Shown: positions 1-7,969 of the stretch, piece after piece
How the letters are laid out: each line of letters begins with the position of its first letter
Numbering within the stretch: the stretch's first letter is position 1
Source of the DNA: Parasphingorhabdus sp. SCSIO 66989
Lineage (GTDB): Bacteria > Pseudomonadota > Alphaproteobacteria > Sphingomonadales > Sphingomonadaceae
DNA length: 64,000 bases
Assembly: GCF_032852305.1 (NCBI RefSeq)
Contig: NZ_CP136594.1
Coordinates: 2,145,501 to 2,209,500, forward strand
Direction: 5' to 3'
Notes under the pieces: model-generated
What the model was told of the DNA's origin: nothing
Database searches by the model: none
Seen by the model: only the letters and a program-made list of their open reading frames with translations
Made by a program: the position numbers and the translations under genes

Positions 1-900
1 AGTGGTCAGGCTTTTGTCCGGGAGATCATCTTTTGATTCCAGATACATGCGCAGCGCGCCGCCGATAATGGCGAGGAAAACATCATTGATCTTGCAGCCC
101 GGCGTCAGCGCCCGCAACTTCTTGATTTCTTTCAGCGAAAAACTCTGCCCTTCAACCACGCGGTTTGAGGAAACGGGCACATTGAACCGTGTCCGAGGCG
201 CAGACATGGCTGGCTCCAGCGCAAATTCATCCTGCACCAGTCCTTTAATCGCACGGTAAACGCCCGGAGCCGATTTAGCCAAGAGACTGGTCTGACGCAG
301 CGGATTTGTCCAAGCGCGAATATAGCCTTTGAACATCAAGCCCAGCGGATCGGGCATACGGTCCGCTTTCCACTCATCCGGTTTTTCCGGAGGCGGTGCA
401 TCAGGCGTCAGCGTATGCATTGCATCCATCAGATCAATGCCCGACATGCCATCAATCGCGGCATGATGCACCTTGGTGATCATGGCATAGCTGCCCTTGG
501 GCACACCCTCGACATTATCCAGCCCTTCAATAACGCAGAATTCCCAGGGCGGCCGCGACAGGTCAAGAGGGCGGGCAAATATACGTGCTGCCTGAATACA
601 GAGCTGCCGCCAATCACCCGGTTTCGGCAAAGCGATATGGCGGACATGATATTCCAGATCAAAATCCGGATCCTCAACCCAATAGGGATAATCCAGATTG
701 AGCGGTACCTTAACCAGCCTTTGCCGGATGGTCTGCGACAGCGACATGCGCGATCTAAAGAAGTCTAGAATGTCTTTGAACCGGACAAAACCGCCCGGGG
801 CCGTGCTCGGATCGTAAATCAATATCGACCCGATATGCATAGGCGTGTTGGGTTGCTCAAGAGCAACAAAGGACGAGTCCATACCCTGTAGCTGGCGCAA
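1..900 (-). CDS. Wax ester synthase/diacylglycerol acyltransferase family protein, 3' part outside window
   Basis: The reading frame is open from a TTG start to the window edge, giving 300 residues of N-terminal sequence. The family transfers acyl-CoA to long-chain alcohol or diacylglycerol and makes storage lipid at the membrane. The catalytic HHxxxDG motif is visible as HHAAIDG with H145, H146 and D150, and the N-terminus (RQLQGMDSSF, then NTPMHIG) is typical of the family. The TTG at 900-898 is preferred because a GAGGGG ribosome site lies about seven bases upstream and it restores the usual first residues; an internal ATG at 882 is the alternative. The C-terminal half is missing only because the window ends. 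The physiological product (wax ester or triacylglycerol) cannot be decided. Confidence 0.88.
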   Translation of the reverse strand, partial: MRQLQGMDSSFVALEQPNTPMHIGSILIYDPSTAPGGFVRFKDILDFFRSRMSLSQTIRQRLVKVPLNLDYPYWVEDPDFDLEYHVRHIALPKPGDWRQLCIQAARIFARPLDLSRPPWEFCVIEGLDNVEGVPKGSYAMITKVHHAAIDGMSGIDLMDAMHTLTPDAPPPEKPDEWKADRMPDPLGLMFKGYIRAWTNPLRQTSLLAKSAPGVYRAIKGLVQDEFALEPAMSAPRTRFNVPVSSNRVVEGQSFSLKEIKKLRALTPGCKINDVFLAIIGGALRMYLESKDDLPDKSLTT

Positions 901-989
901 TTTTATTCCCCTCAATCAGCTTGTTATGAAATTTATGGTGCTGATATAAGGAGACAGACTAACAGAAAGCGGGCATAGCACAAGTAAAC

Positions 990-1020
990 TGGCGTTCGGG
1001 CGGTGTCCGCTCGAGCGCCA
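990..1020 (-). terminator. Candidate stem-loop after the enoyl-CoA hydratase gene
   Basis: A nine-base-pair outer stem (TGGCGTTCG against CGAGCGCCA, one G-T pair) encloses a four-pair inner stem. It lies between the stop of the enoyl-CoA hydratase gene and the start of the acyltransferase gene, both on the minus strand. The downstream T-run on that strand is short, so factor-independent termination is possible but not certain. Confidence 0.4.
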
Positions 1021-1048
1021 ATAGAAAACCCGGTTCACTATGAGAGGC

Positions 1049-1834
1049 TTAGCGGCCTTTCCAGCTACCTTCGCGCTTCTCGATAAAGGCGGCCATCCCT
1101 TCGGCCTTGTCTTCGCTGGCGGTCAATATCTGGAACAGACGCCGTTCGTGAAGCAAGCCTTGATCCAACGTCATTTCATAGGCGGCGTTGACCATTTCCT
1201 TATTCACCTTGGCAGCCATTGGCGGCATGGCAGCGATCTGGCTGGCGGTTTTCATGGTCTCTTCGATCAGAACATCATGCGCCACCACCTTGGCTACCAG
1301 ACCCGACCGCTCTGCTTCCTCTGCGTCCATCATCCGTCCGGTCAGGCACATTTCCATCGCTTTGGATTTGCCAATGGCGCGGGTCAAACGTTGCGAGCCA
1401 CCCATGCCGGGCGCAACCCCGAGTTTGATTTCGGGCTGGCCGAACTTGGCGTTTTCAGATGCGATAATGAAGTCCGCCATCATCGCCAACTCGCAACCAC
1501 CGCCAAGAGCGAAGCCGTTGACGGCGGCAATCCACGGTTTGCGAACAGCCTTTACCAAATGGCTAGTCCAGCGGGAGAAAAAGTCTTCTAAGTAAAAGTC
1601 TGCAGCCGCTTTCTCATACATCTCCTTAATGTCAGCACCGGCCGCAAAAGCCTTGTCACCTGAGCCGGTCAGGACGGCACAATGCTGACTATCATCGGCT
1701 TCAAATGCGGCAAAGGCGGTGATCAGTTCTTCCAGCACTATACTGCTCAGCGCGTTGAGCGCCTTGGGACGATTCAGCGTAATTAGCGTTACTGCATCGC
1801 GTTTCTCGGTCAGGATGGTTTCAAAGTCTGGCAT
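1049..1834 (-). CDS. Enoyl-CoA hydratase/isomerase family protein
   Basis: This 261-residue crotonase-fold protein hydrates trans-2-enoyl-CoA esters. The two catalytic glutamates are E115 ([11 protein letters not shown]) and E135 (GQPEIKLG), 20 residues apart as in classic hydratases, and the oxyanion-hole stretch AAGADIKE is at 64-71. Length is normal. The second of two adjacent ATGs is chosen because AGGGA sits about seven bases upstream. It is the last gene of a valine-catabolism cluster that also holds isobutyryl-CoA dehydrogenase and 3-hydroxyisobutyryl-CoA hydrolase, so methacrylyl-CoA hydration is the likely role. A general short-chain fatty acid hydratase remains possible. Confidence 0.92.
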   Translation of the reverse strand: MPDFETILTEKRDAVTLITLNRPKALNALSSIVLEELITAFAAFEADDSQHCAVLTGSGDKAFAAGADIKEMYEKAAADFYLEDFFSRWTSHLVKAVRKPWIAAVNGFALGGGCELAMMADFIIASENAKFGQPEIKLGVAPGMGGSQRLTRAIGKSKAMEMCLTGRMMDAEEAERSGLVAKVVAHDVLIEETMKTASQIAAMPPMAAKVNKEMVNAAYEMTLDQGLLHERRLFQILTASEDKAEGMAAFIEKREGSWKGR

Positions 1835-1849
1835 CATTCTTTCCCTAGA

Positions 1850-1940
1850 TTTCGTCATGCTGAACTTGTTTCAGCATCTCTTTGTTAAGCGCTCATTGCC
1901 TGGCATCAGGAGACCCTGAAACAAGTTCAGGGTGACGAAA
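1850..1940. repeat. Palindromic intergenic element with 30-base inverted arms
   Basis: Two 30-base arms (1850-1879 and 1911-1940) are inverted copies of each other at 26 of 30 positions, and each arm is itself a hairpin around the core CTGAACTTGTTTCAG. The four differences are paired within each arm (TG...CA in the left arm, CC...GG in the right), so both arms keep their own stem. It fills the gap between two genes of the valine cluster. Such small palindromes are dispersed in many alphaproteobacterial genomes; copy number here is not known. Confidence 0.8.
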
Positions 1941-2990
1941 CTAGGTTGTGAGCGGCGTCCATTTCTCATCCTCAGGCAGTGGCGCGAAGATGCTGTCGAG
2001 CAGCTCGTCGGTCACGCCCTCTGGTGTGGCCGGATCCCATTGCGGGCTGTTGTCCTTTTCGATAATCAGCGCGCGGACACCTTCGATGAAATCATGTCGC
2101 TGCACCACGCGTGAGCCGATAGCATATTCCTGCACCATCTGGCTGGCAAAGTCGGGCATTTCCGCCCCCTCCTTCAACTGGCGCAGTGCCACCTTGCAGG
2201 TTTGCGGACTCTTGGTGCCAAGCGTGTCGCGCTCTTTGACTGCCCAGTCGTCATCGCTGGCCTCAAGCGCAGCCAGTATCTCTTCATAGATATCCGAAGC
2301 GAAATAGCGGTTGATCTTGTCGATATTGCCCATAATGCGCGCTTCAGGAGCAGTGGCGGAAAGATCACCCAAAATCCCGCTTATCCGACCAGGATGTTCC
2401 GCTATGCGTGCCTTGGCCTCATCCAGTGCTTCGGACGGCAGATAGTGCGTTGCCAGTCCGAGAGCCAAACACTCAGCACCATCGAGCCGCGCGCCGGTCA
2501 GTGCCAGAAAATGCCCTACCCGCCCTTCAAGTCGGGGCAGATACCAGCCACCGCCGACATCGGGAAACAGGCCGATACCCGTTTCGGGCATGGCAAAACG
2601 CGTATTCTCGGTGGCGACGCGATATTGCGCGGGCTGCGAAATGCCGACACCGCCGCCCATGGTGATGCCATCCATAAAGGCGACGACCGGCTTTGCATAG
2701 GTGAACAGCAGATGGTTGAGGCGATATTCGGTATGGAAGAACTGCTGCGCCTCGATACCGTCCTTCGCTCCGCTTTCGGCCAGCATGCGGATATCGCCGC
2801 CGGCGCAAAAGCCCCTGCCCTCGCTATGGTCGATAATAACGGCTTCTATCGCATCATTCTCCGCCCAGCCTTGCAGCGCCTCAATAATACCCTCGCACAT
2901 GGCAAGATTGAGCGCATGGATCGCCTTCGGGCGATTGAGGCTGATGCCGCCAATGCGGTTTTCGGTGGTAATAATCAGGTCCTGGGTCAT
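1941..2990 (-). CDS. 3-hydroxyisobutyryl-CoA hydrolase (HIBYL-CoA hydrolase)
   Basis: This 349-residue crotonase-fold thioesterase releases CoA from 3-hydroxyisobutyryl-CoA in valine degradation. It carries the HIBCH signature FAMPETGIGLFPDVGG with E136 and D144, the GFCAGGDI oxyanion stretch at 60-67, and the C-terminal extension that makes HIBCH proteins about 90 residues longer than simple hydratases. The start at 2990 removes an upstream arginine-rich stretch that overlaps a palindromic repeat; the ribosome site there is weak (GGAT some distance upstream). It lies between the acyl-CoA dehydrogenase and hydratase genes on the same strand. Its length and signature separate it from an ordinary enoyl-CoA hydratase. 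Confidence 0.92.
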   Translation of the reverse strand: MTQDLIITTENRIGGISLNRPKAIHALNLAMCEGIIEALQGWAENDAIEAVIIDHSEGRGFCAGGDIRMLAESGAKDGIEAQQFFHTEYRLNHLLFTYAKPVVAFMDGITMGGGVGISQPAQYRVATENTRFAMPETGIGLFPDVGGGWYLPRLEGRVGHFLALTGARLDGAECLALGLATHYLPSEALDEAKARIAEHPGRISGILGDLSATAPEARIMGNIDKINRYFASDIYEEILAALEASDDDWAVKERDTLGTKSPQTCKVALRQLKEGAEMPDFASQMVQEYAIGSRVVQRHDFIEGVRALIIEKDNSPQWDPATPEGVTDELLDSIFAPLPEDEKWTPLTT

Positions 2991-3005
2991 GGCTTTATCA
3001 TTATC

Positions 3006-3076
3006 CGTTCGTGTCGAGCGAAGTCGAGACACTTTGCGTTATTGCCATCATCTCTCGACTGGGCTCGAGATGAACG
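3006..3076. repeat. Second palindromic intergenic element, different family
   Basis: Two arms (about 3006-3032 and 3049-3076) are inverted relatives, sharing CGTTC ends and TCGAG/GTCGAG blocks. Each arm can fold on itself, with closing stems GTGTC/GACAC in the left arm and CATCTC/GAGATG in the right. It lies between the acyl-CoA dehydrogenase stop and the HIBCH start. The sequence is unrelated to the element at 1850-1940. Confidence 0.7.
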
Positions 3077-3089
3077 TGAGGCGAAGGTT

Positions 3090-4235
3090 TTACTGCCGCA
3101 TCATCTCACGCGAAATGATCATCCGCATCACCTGATTGGTGCCTTCCAGGATCGAATGCACGCGCAGGTCACGCCAGAAGCGTTCGATCGGGTAATCCTG
3201 CAAATAACCATAGCCGCCGAACAGTTGCAGCGCGTCATTGACAATCTTAGAGCCACTATCGGTCGCCAGACGCTTGGCCATCGCGGCGAATTTGGTCTTG
3301 TCAGGCGCATTGGCGGTAACCTTGGCAGCAGCGGTGTAGAGCAGCCAGCGCGCTGCCTCTAAATCGGTAGCCATATCGGCAAGCGTGAACTGGGTATTCT
3401 GAAAGTCGATGATGCGCTGGCCGAATTGCTTGCGGTCCATCGTATACGCCATAGCTTCATCAAGACAGCGTTGCGCCCCGCCAAGCGAACAGGCGCCGAT
3501 ATTGAGGCGACCGCCATCCAGCCCCATCATCGCAAAGCGGAAACCGTCGCCCTCAGCACCAACGCGATTAGTCACCGGCACGCGAACATTGTCGAGCAGA
3601 ACCTGCCGTGTCGGCTGCGAGTTCCAGCCCAGCTTCTTCTCAAGCGCACCGAAGCCCAAGCCTTCCATGCCTTTTTCCAGAACAAAACAGCTAATGCCTT
3701 TGGGGCCATCCTCGCCGGTACGCGCCATCAGCACATATACTTCATTCTCGCCCGCACCAGAGATAAACTGCTTGGCGCCATTGAGGACATAATGGTCATC
3801 CTCCAGCTTCGCGGTGGTCTTCATCGCCGCCGCATCGGAGCCGGAGCCCGGCTCGGTCAGGCAATAGCTGGCGATCTTGTCCATACACACCAGATCGGGG
3901 AGATAGCGATCCTTAAGCTGCTGATCGCCAAAGCTGTCAATCATCCAGCTCGCCATATTATGGATCGAGATAAAGGCGCTGGTCGAAGGGCAGCCATAGG
4001 CCATCGCCTCCATAATCAATGCCGCCTCAAGCCGTCCAAGGCCGATGCCACCCGAAGCCTCGGAGACATATATCGACCCAAAGCCAAGATCGGCGGCTTT
4101 TTTAATCGTCTCACGCGGGAAGATATGGTCCTCATCCCATTTGGCAGCATGTGGCGTGATTTCATCCGCCGTAAATTTCTGCGCCATATCCTGAATGGCG
4201 AGCTGGTCTTCGGTGAGAGAGAATTGGTCGGTCAT
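3090..4235 (-). CDS. Acyl-CoA dehydrogenase, probably isobutyryl-CoA dehydrogenase
   Basis: This 381-residue FAD-dependent dehydrogenase oxidises acyl-CoA to 2-enoyl-CoA and passes electrons to electron-transfer flavoprotein. The C-terminal HSILEGTNQVMRM block carries the likely catalytic glutamate E364; FAD-binding segments such as YCLTEPGSGSDAA and FGGYGYLQDYPIERFWRD are intact. The neighbours (3-hydroxyisobutyryl-CoA hydrolase, enoyl-CoA hydratase, mmsA) point to isobutyryl-CoA as substrate. The ATG overlaps the stop of the upstream VapC-like toxin gene in an ATGA junction, so its translation may depend on the toxin message; its own ribosome site (GAAGAAAG) is weak. Other branched- or short-chain substrates cannot be excluded. 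Confidence 0.92.
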   Translation of the reverse strand: MTDQFSLTEDQLAIQDMAQKFTADEITPHAAKWDEDHIFPRETIKKAADLGFGSIYVSEASGGIGLGRLEAALIMEAMAYGCPSTSAFISIHNMASWMIDSFGDQQLKDRYLPDLVCMDKIASYCLTEPGSGSDAAAMKTTAKLEDDHYVLNGAKQFISGAGENEVYVLMARTGEDGPKGISCFVLEKGMEGLGFGALEKKLGWNSQPTRQVLLDNVRVPVTNRVGAEGDGFRFAMMGLDGGRLNIGACSLGGAQRCLDEAMAYTMDRKQFGQRIIDFQNTQFTLADMATDLEAARWLLYTAAAKVTANAPDKTKFAAMAKRLATDSGSKIVNDALQLFGGYGYLQDYPIERFWRDLRVHSILEGTNQVMRMIISREMMRQ

Positions 4236-4645
4236 ACGGAACTTTCTTCGAAGGGATTCACAATTCGGAGCTGATCTTCAATCACCAAACCGTGCTGCAT
4301 GTCTTCAGAATAAAGAATGGCACAGCCGTCCAGAAGCGCTGCTGAAACTATCAAGGCATCAAAAAAGGAGAGATTATGAAGCGACGTAAGCCTCAGAGCC
4401 TGCTTATGCACAGCCAAGTCAACAACCCTCACGGACAAAGCGGCATATGCAAGTTCCGATAGCATTCGGGTCAGCTTTTCCGGTCCTGCAAGGCGCTTTC
4501 TTTGTATCACATTGGCAAATTCATTGAGGAGCTGGACACTTATCGCTGGAGCATTACCGACAAGCTTGTCCGCAATAAGGCGCTTCTCATCATCAGCAAA
4601 AGCGTAGATGGCGATATTGGTATCGATCGCAAAGGCCTTGTTCAC
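4232..4645 (-). CDS. PIN-domain ribonuclease toxin, VapC-like
   Basis: This 137-residue protein is a single PIN domain, predicted to be a metal-dependent RNase. The acidic residues expected in the active site are present: D8 (AIDTNIAIYAF), E41 (LLNEF), the aspartate of SFFDALIVSAA and the one in YSEDMQHG. It starts with GTG at 4645, overlapping the TGA of the antitoxin gene (GTGA), and its own TGA overlaps the ATG of the acyl-CoA dehydrogenase gene (ATGA). The three genes are therefore translationally linked. RNA target unknown. The family call is firm; toxicity is inferred from the paired antitoxin. Confidence 0.88.
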   Translation of the reverse strand: MNKAFAIDTNIAIYAFADDEKRLIADKLVGNAPAISVQLLNEFANVIQRKRLAGPEKLTRMLSELAYAALSVRVVDLAVHKQALRLTSLHNLSFFDALIVSAALLDGCAILYSEDMQHGLVIEDQLRIVNPFEESSV

Positions 4646-4875
4646 CGCGCATTTGCCTCTTCCCGATCAAACTTATAATCAGGCGGCAATTCAATTCGCA
4701 TCTTACGAATATTCTCTATTGCTTGCTTTCTCCGATCTTCGCGCTGTTTCTGGAGCATTTCCTCAAACACGGCGTTATCAATTTCGTCGCCTTCCTTAAG
4801 TCCGTACTTTTCAACAAGCGCCATCGGCAATCGCAATGCCAAGCTTCTGCCCCAGCGTCCGAGTTGAATGCCCAT
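4642..4875 (-). CDS. AbrB/MazE-fold antitoxin, VapB-like
   Basis: A 77-residue protein with an N-terminal SpoVT/AbrB-type DNA-binding domain (QLGRWGRSLALRLP, then YGLKEGDEID) and a charged C-terminal tail rich in K, R, D and E that would wrap the toxin. Two adjacent ATGs are available; the second (4875) lies six bases after AGGAG, the better spacing. It precedes the PIN toxin gene with a GTGA overlap. A perfect 17-base palindrome just upstream is a good operator for autoregulation, as is usual for these modules. The protein would neutralise the toxin and repress the pair. Confidence 0.87.
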   Translation of the reverse strand: MGIQLGRWGRSLALRLPMALVEKYGLKEGDEIDNAVFEEMLQKQREDRRKQAIENIRKMRIELPPDYKFDREEANAR

Positions 4876-4889
4876 CATAATCTCCTATG

Positions 4890-4906
4890 ATATCACATTG
4901 TGATAT
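4890..4906 (-). promoter_or_regulatory. Palindromic operator candidate for the vapBC-like pair
   Basis: ATATCACATTGTGATAT is a perfect 8-1-8 palindrome ending 14 bases before the antitoxin ATG, just upstream of its AGGAG site. Position and symmetry fit an AbrB-fold antitoxin operator. Binding is inferred. Confidence 0.65.
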
Positions 4907-4944
4907 GCCACAAATAGCCAACCAATACAATCACCCACGATGGG

Positions 4945-5340
4945 TCAGATACTATTTCCCACAATCGCTTCTGCTTCTATTTCGATACGCCATTCAGGCC
5001 GGCACAGTGCCGCGACCTGGACCATCGTTGCAACCGGTCTGACGTCTTTAAAAAACTCCGCATGCACCGCGCCGATGGTGTCTTGATCATCAATATCGGT
5101 GAGATACATGCGGGTTCGTACCACATTGCTCAGCGAGCCACCCAATTCGGCAATAGATCGCTCGATCAGTTCAAAACAGCGCCTGGCTTGCTCGGCGGGG
5201 CCGCCTGATGTCGAGCTGCCATCATCTTCAATCGGCCCTGTACCGGCAACATAGATATGCGGGCCCACTCTTAAGGCCCTGCTAAAGCCGAAAGCCTCTT
5301 CAAAAGGAGAGGCGGACTCCGTGGTTTCTCTCAACCCCAT
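4945..5340 (-). CDS. RidA/YjgF/UK114 family protein
   Basis: This 131-residue protein belongs to the RidA family, whose archetype hydrolyses reactive enamine/imine intermediates. The segment SNVVRTRMYLTDIDD carries the conserved arginine that binds the substrate carboxylate in RidA, and the fold-defining VAGTGPIEDDG and FELIERSIAELGGSL stretches are visible. It begins three bases after the mmsA stop, so the two are cotranscribed. The archetypal C-terminal RidA signature (EI.A.A) is present in the form IEIEAEAIV. Whether it is a true imine deaminase or a divergent member with another substrate is unknown; its place in a valine-degradation cluster suggests a pathway by-product. Confidence 0.85.
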   Translation of the reverse strand: MGLRETTESASPFEEAFGFSRALRVGPHIYVAGTGPIEDDGSSTSGGPAEQARRCFELIERSIAELGGSLSNVVRTRMYLTDIDDQDTIGAVHAEFFKDVRPVATMVQVAALCRPEWRIEIEAEAIVGNSI

Positions 5341-5343
5341 GAC

Positions 5344-6840
5344 TTACCCCATGGTCGGGATAACAAAGGCATTGTCGCCGCTGTCCGAACCATCGGGCCA
5401 ACGCTGGGTCACGGTTTTGATCTTGGTCCAGAATTTGACGCCCTCCATACCATGCTGGTTGGTGTCGCCAAAGGCCGAGCGCTTCCAGCCACCGAATGTG
5501 TGATAGGCAACCGGCACCGGGATCGGTACATTGATGCCGACCATGCCGACATTGACCCTCGCCGCAAATTCACGTGCGGCATGGCCATTGCGGGTGAAGA
5601 TCGCGACGCCATTGCCATATTGGTGTTGGCTGGGCAGCGCGAGCGCTTCCTCGAAATTCGCGGCGCGCACCATCTGCAATACGGGGCCGAAAATCTCTTC
5701 CTTATAACTTTCCATATCAGGCTTCACATGGTCGAAAAGACTGGGGCCGATAAAGAACCCTTCCTCATGCCCCTGCAGCGAAAAGCCGCGGCCATCGACG
5801 ACCAGTTCCGCGCCCTCATCAACACCCTTCTGGATCCAGCCTTCAACCTTGTCCTTATGCGCGCCGGTGACTACAGGACCGTAATGCGCCTCAGGATCGG
5901 TGGAGACGCCGACACGCAGCGCAGCGATCGCCGGGAGTAGTTTCTCACGCAGCCGCTCGGCAGTGTCTTCACCCACCGGGACAACAACCGGCAGCGCCAT
6001 GCAGCGTTCACCCGCAGAGCCGAAGGCCGCACCGGACAGGTCGTTCACCACCTGATCAAGATCAGCATCGGGCATAACAATGCCATGGTTTTTGGCACCG
6101 CCCATGGCCTGCACGCGTTTGTTTTTCAGCGTGCCTTGCGAATAGATATAATGCGCGACATCGGATGAGCCGACAAAGCTGATCCCGGCAATATCAGGAT
6201 GCGCGATAATCGCATCGACCATTTCCTTGTCGCCATGCACGCATTGCAAAATGCCTTCCGGCGCGCCTGCTTCGACCATCAACTCGGTAAGCCGCACGGG
6301 CACGCTAGGGTCACGTTCCGAGGGTTTCAGGATAAAGGCATTGCCCGTCGCCAGCGCCGGACCAAACATCCACATCGGGATCATCGCCGGGAAGTTGAAC
6401 GGCGTAATTCCTGCGCCAATGCCGAGCGGCAGCCGCATCGAATAGACATCAATGCCCGGGCCTGCACCCTGACTATGTTCGCCCTTCACCGCATGGGGAA
6501 TGCCACAGCAAAATTCGATCACATCCAGCCCGCGTTGCACATCGCCCTTGGCATCGGCAATCACCTTGCCATGTTCGGACGACAGCAGATGCGCCAGTTC
6601 ATCAATATGCGCTTCGACCAGCTGCTTGAAACGAAAGAGAACCCGCGCGCGCTTTTGCGGATTGGTCGCAGCCCATGCCGGTTGCGCGGCTTTTGCCGCC
6701 TCAACCGCCTTGTCGAGTATCGCTGCATCCCCAAGCGTCACCTCTGCCTGAACATAGCCGTTATTGGGGTCATAAATCGGCGAGGTGCGCCCTGCTCCGC
6801 CCTCATGGCCACCGGCTAGGACATGATCGACTGTACGCAT
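5344..6840 (-). CDS. mmsA: Methylmalonate-semialdehyde dehydrogenase (CoA-acylating)
   Basis: This 498-residue aldehyde dehydrogenase converts methylmalonate semialdehyde with NAD and CoA to propionyl-CoA, ending the valine pathway. The catalytic cysteine is C280 in FGSAGERCMALPVVV, the form specific to this family; the TPFNFPAMIPMWMFGPAL and LKPSERDPS blocks are also typical. The start at 6840 has AGGAGA seven bases upstream and gives the usual length; an in-frame upstream extension has no support. It is the first gene of the cluster, transcribed away from an EamA-family exporter, with RidA three bases behind it. The mmsB dehydrogenase that makes its substrate is not in the window. Confidence 0.95.
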   Translation of the reverse strand: MRTVDHVLAGGHEGGAGRTSPIYDPNNGYVQAEVTLGDAAILDKAVEAAKAAQPAWAATNPQKRARVLFRFKQLVEAHIDELAHLLSSEHGKVIADAKGDVQRGLDVIEFCCGIPHAVKGEHSQGAGPGIDVYSMRLPLGIGAGITPFNFPAMIPMWMFGPALATGNAFILKPSERDPSVPVRLTELMVEAGAPEGILQCVHGDKEMVDAIIAHPDIAGISFVGSSDVAHYIYSQGTLKNKRVQAMGGAKNHGIVMPDADLDQVVNDLSGAAFGSAGERCMALPVVVPVGEDTAERLREKLLPAIAALRVGVSTDPEAHYGPVVTGAHKDKVEGWIQKGVDEGAELVVDGRGFSLQGHEEGFFIGPSLFDHVKPDMESYKEEIFGPVLQMVRAANFEEALALPSQHQYGNGVAIFTRNGHAAREFAARVNVGMVGINVPIPVPVAYHTFGGWKRSAFGDTNQHGMEGVKFWTKIKTVTQRWPDGSDSGDNAFVIPTMG

Positions 6841-7033
6841 GATGTTTCTCCTGGGGATGTTCTTTTCTATGCGCCGGCTTATGGGCCGGAACCCTTGGAT
6901 TCTCAAGATTGTTATTGCGGCGCCGGTTGAAACAAAACACACCTTTTGCGCTGCTGCCGGTAATTCTGTTGCTCACCGGATTATGCGGTGATGCGGGCTT
7001 GTGTATTTCCCTCGCTTGCGCCAAGGCCGCAGC

Positions 7034-7969
7034 ATGGCGTTCACCGCTCCCACCTTGCAACAGAACCGGCCTGCGCAAGGCTTGGCCATGCGTCTGCTTG
7101 CTGTGTTTGCATTGGCAACAATGATGGCGCTCGTCAAAATGGCGGCGGATCGCGGCGTCAATACATTGGAGAGTGTATTCTATCGCCAGGCGATAGCAAT
7201 CTTGTTCCTTATTCCCATCATATTGAGCCAAGGCGGTTTTGCGACTGTAAAGACACAACGCTTGGGTACGCATATGCAGCGGTTGCTGGTTGGCCTGACC
7301 GGGATGATGTTCAACTTTGCCGCGGTGTCGCTGCTCCCCCTGGCCGAAGCCACGTCTATTACCTTTACGGTCCCGATTTTTGCGACATTGCTGGCAATTC
7401 TCCTCTTGTCAGAAAGCGTTGGCTGGCACCGTTGGAGCGCGATATTGGCGGGCTTTGCTGGCGTGTTGATCATCGTCCAGCCCGGGGGTGGCGCAATCGC
7501 GTGGCAAGGCGCATTGGTTGCACTGATTGGGGCGCTGCTGACCGCCTTGGTCAGCATCATTATCCGCTCCTTGGGAAGCACCGACAAACCGGTTACCGTC
7601 GTCTTCTGGTTCACACTTTTGTCACTGCCGCCACTGAGCATAGGCATGTTCTATTATGGCGCTTTGCACGATGCCGAAACATTCCTTATTATCGCCGGGA
7701 TAGGGCTGTGCGGCGGTGTAGGTCAGCTGGCGCTCACCAGTTCGCTGCGGCTCGCACCGGTGTCCATAGTTCTCTCCGCTGACTATACCAGCCTGATATG
7801 GGCGACTTTTTTCGGTTGGCTAATCTGGCAAAGCTGGCCCTCGGTCTGGACATGGATCGGCGCGCCGCTGATTATCGGCTCCGGGCTGTATATCGCATGG
7901 CGCGAGCATAACTTGGCCCGACGCCCGCAATATCGACACGAGGCCAAGGAGCAAGCCGAAGCTAATTGA
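7034..7969 (+). CDS. EamA/DMT family transporter
   Basis: This 311-residue inner-membrane protein has about ten hydrophobic segments arranged as two EamA repeats, for example the stretches near FALATMMALVKMA, AILFLIPIIL and GALVALIGALLTALVSIII. Such proteins export metabolites or drugs; substrate is not predictable. The ATG at 7034 has AAGG seven bases upstream. The gene is divergent from mmsA across a 193-base gap and overlaps the 3' end of the acyl-CoA ligase gene on the other strand by eight bases. Confidence 0.85.
   Translation: MAFTAPTLQQNRPAQGLAMRLLAVFALATMMALVKMAADRGVNTLESVFYRQAIAILFLIPIILSQGGFATVKTQRLGTHMQRLLVGLTGMMFNFAAVSLLPLAEATSITFTVPIFATLLAILLLSESVGWHRWSAILAGFAGVLIIVQPGGGAIAWQGALVALIGALLTALVSIIIRSLGSTDKPVTVVFWFTLLSLPPLSIGMFYYGALHDAETFLIIAGIGLCGGVGQLALTSSLRLAPVSIVLSADYTSLIWATFFGWLIWQSWPSVWTWIGAPLIIGSGLYIAWREHNLARRPQYRHEAKEQAEAN

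Noticed and set aside
2202-3362. Open frame of 386 codons on the plus strand
   Set aside because: It crosses the HIBCH gene, the intergenic palindrome and the end of the dehydrogenase gene on the other strand, and has no recognisable motif.
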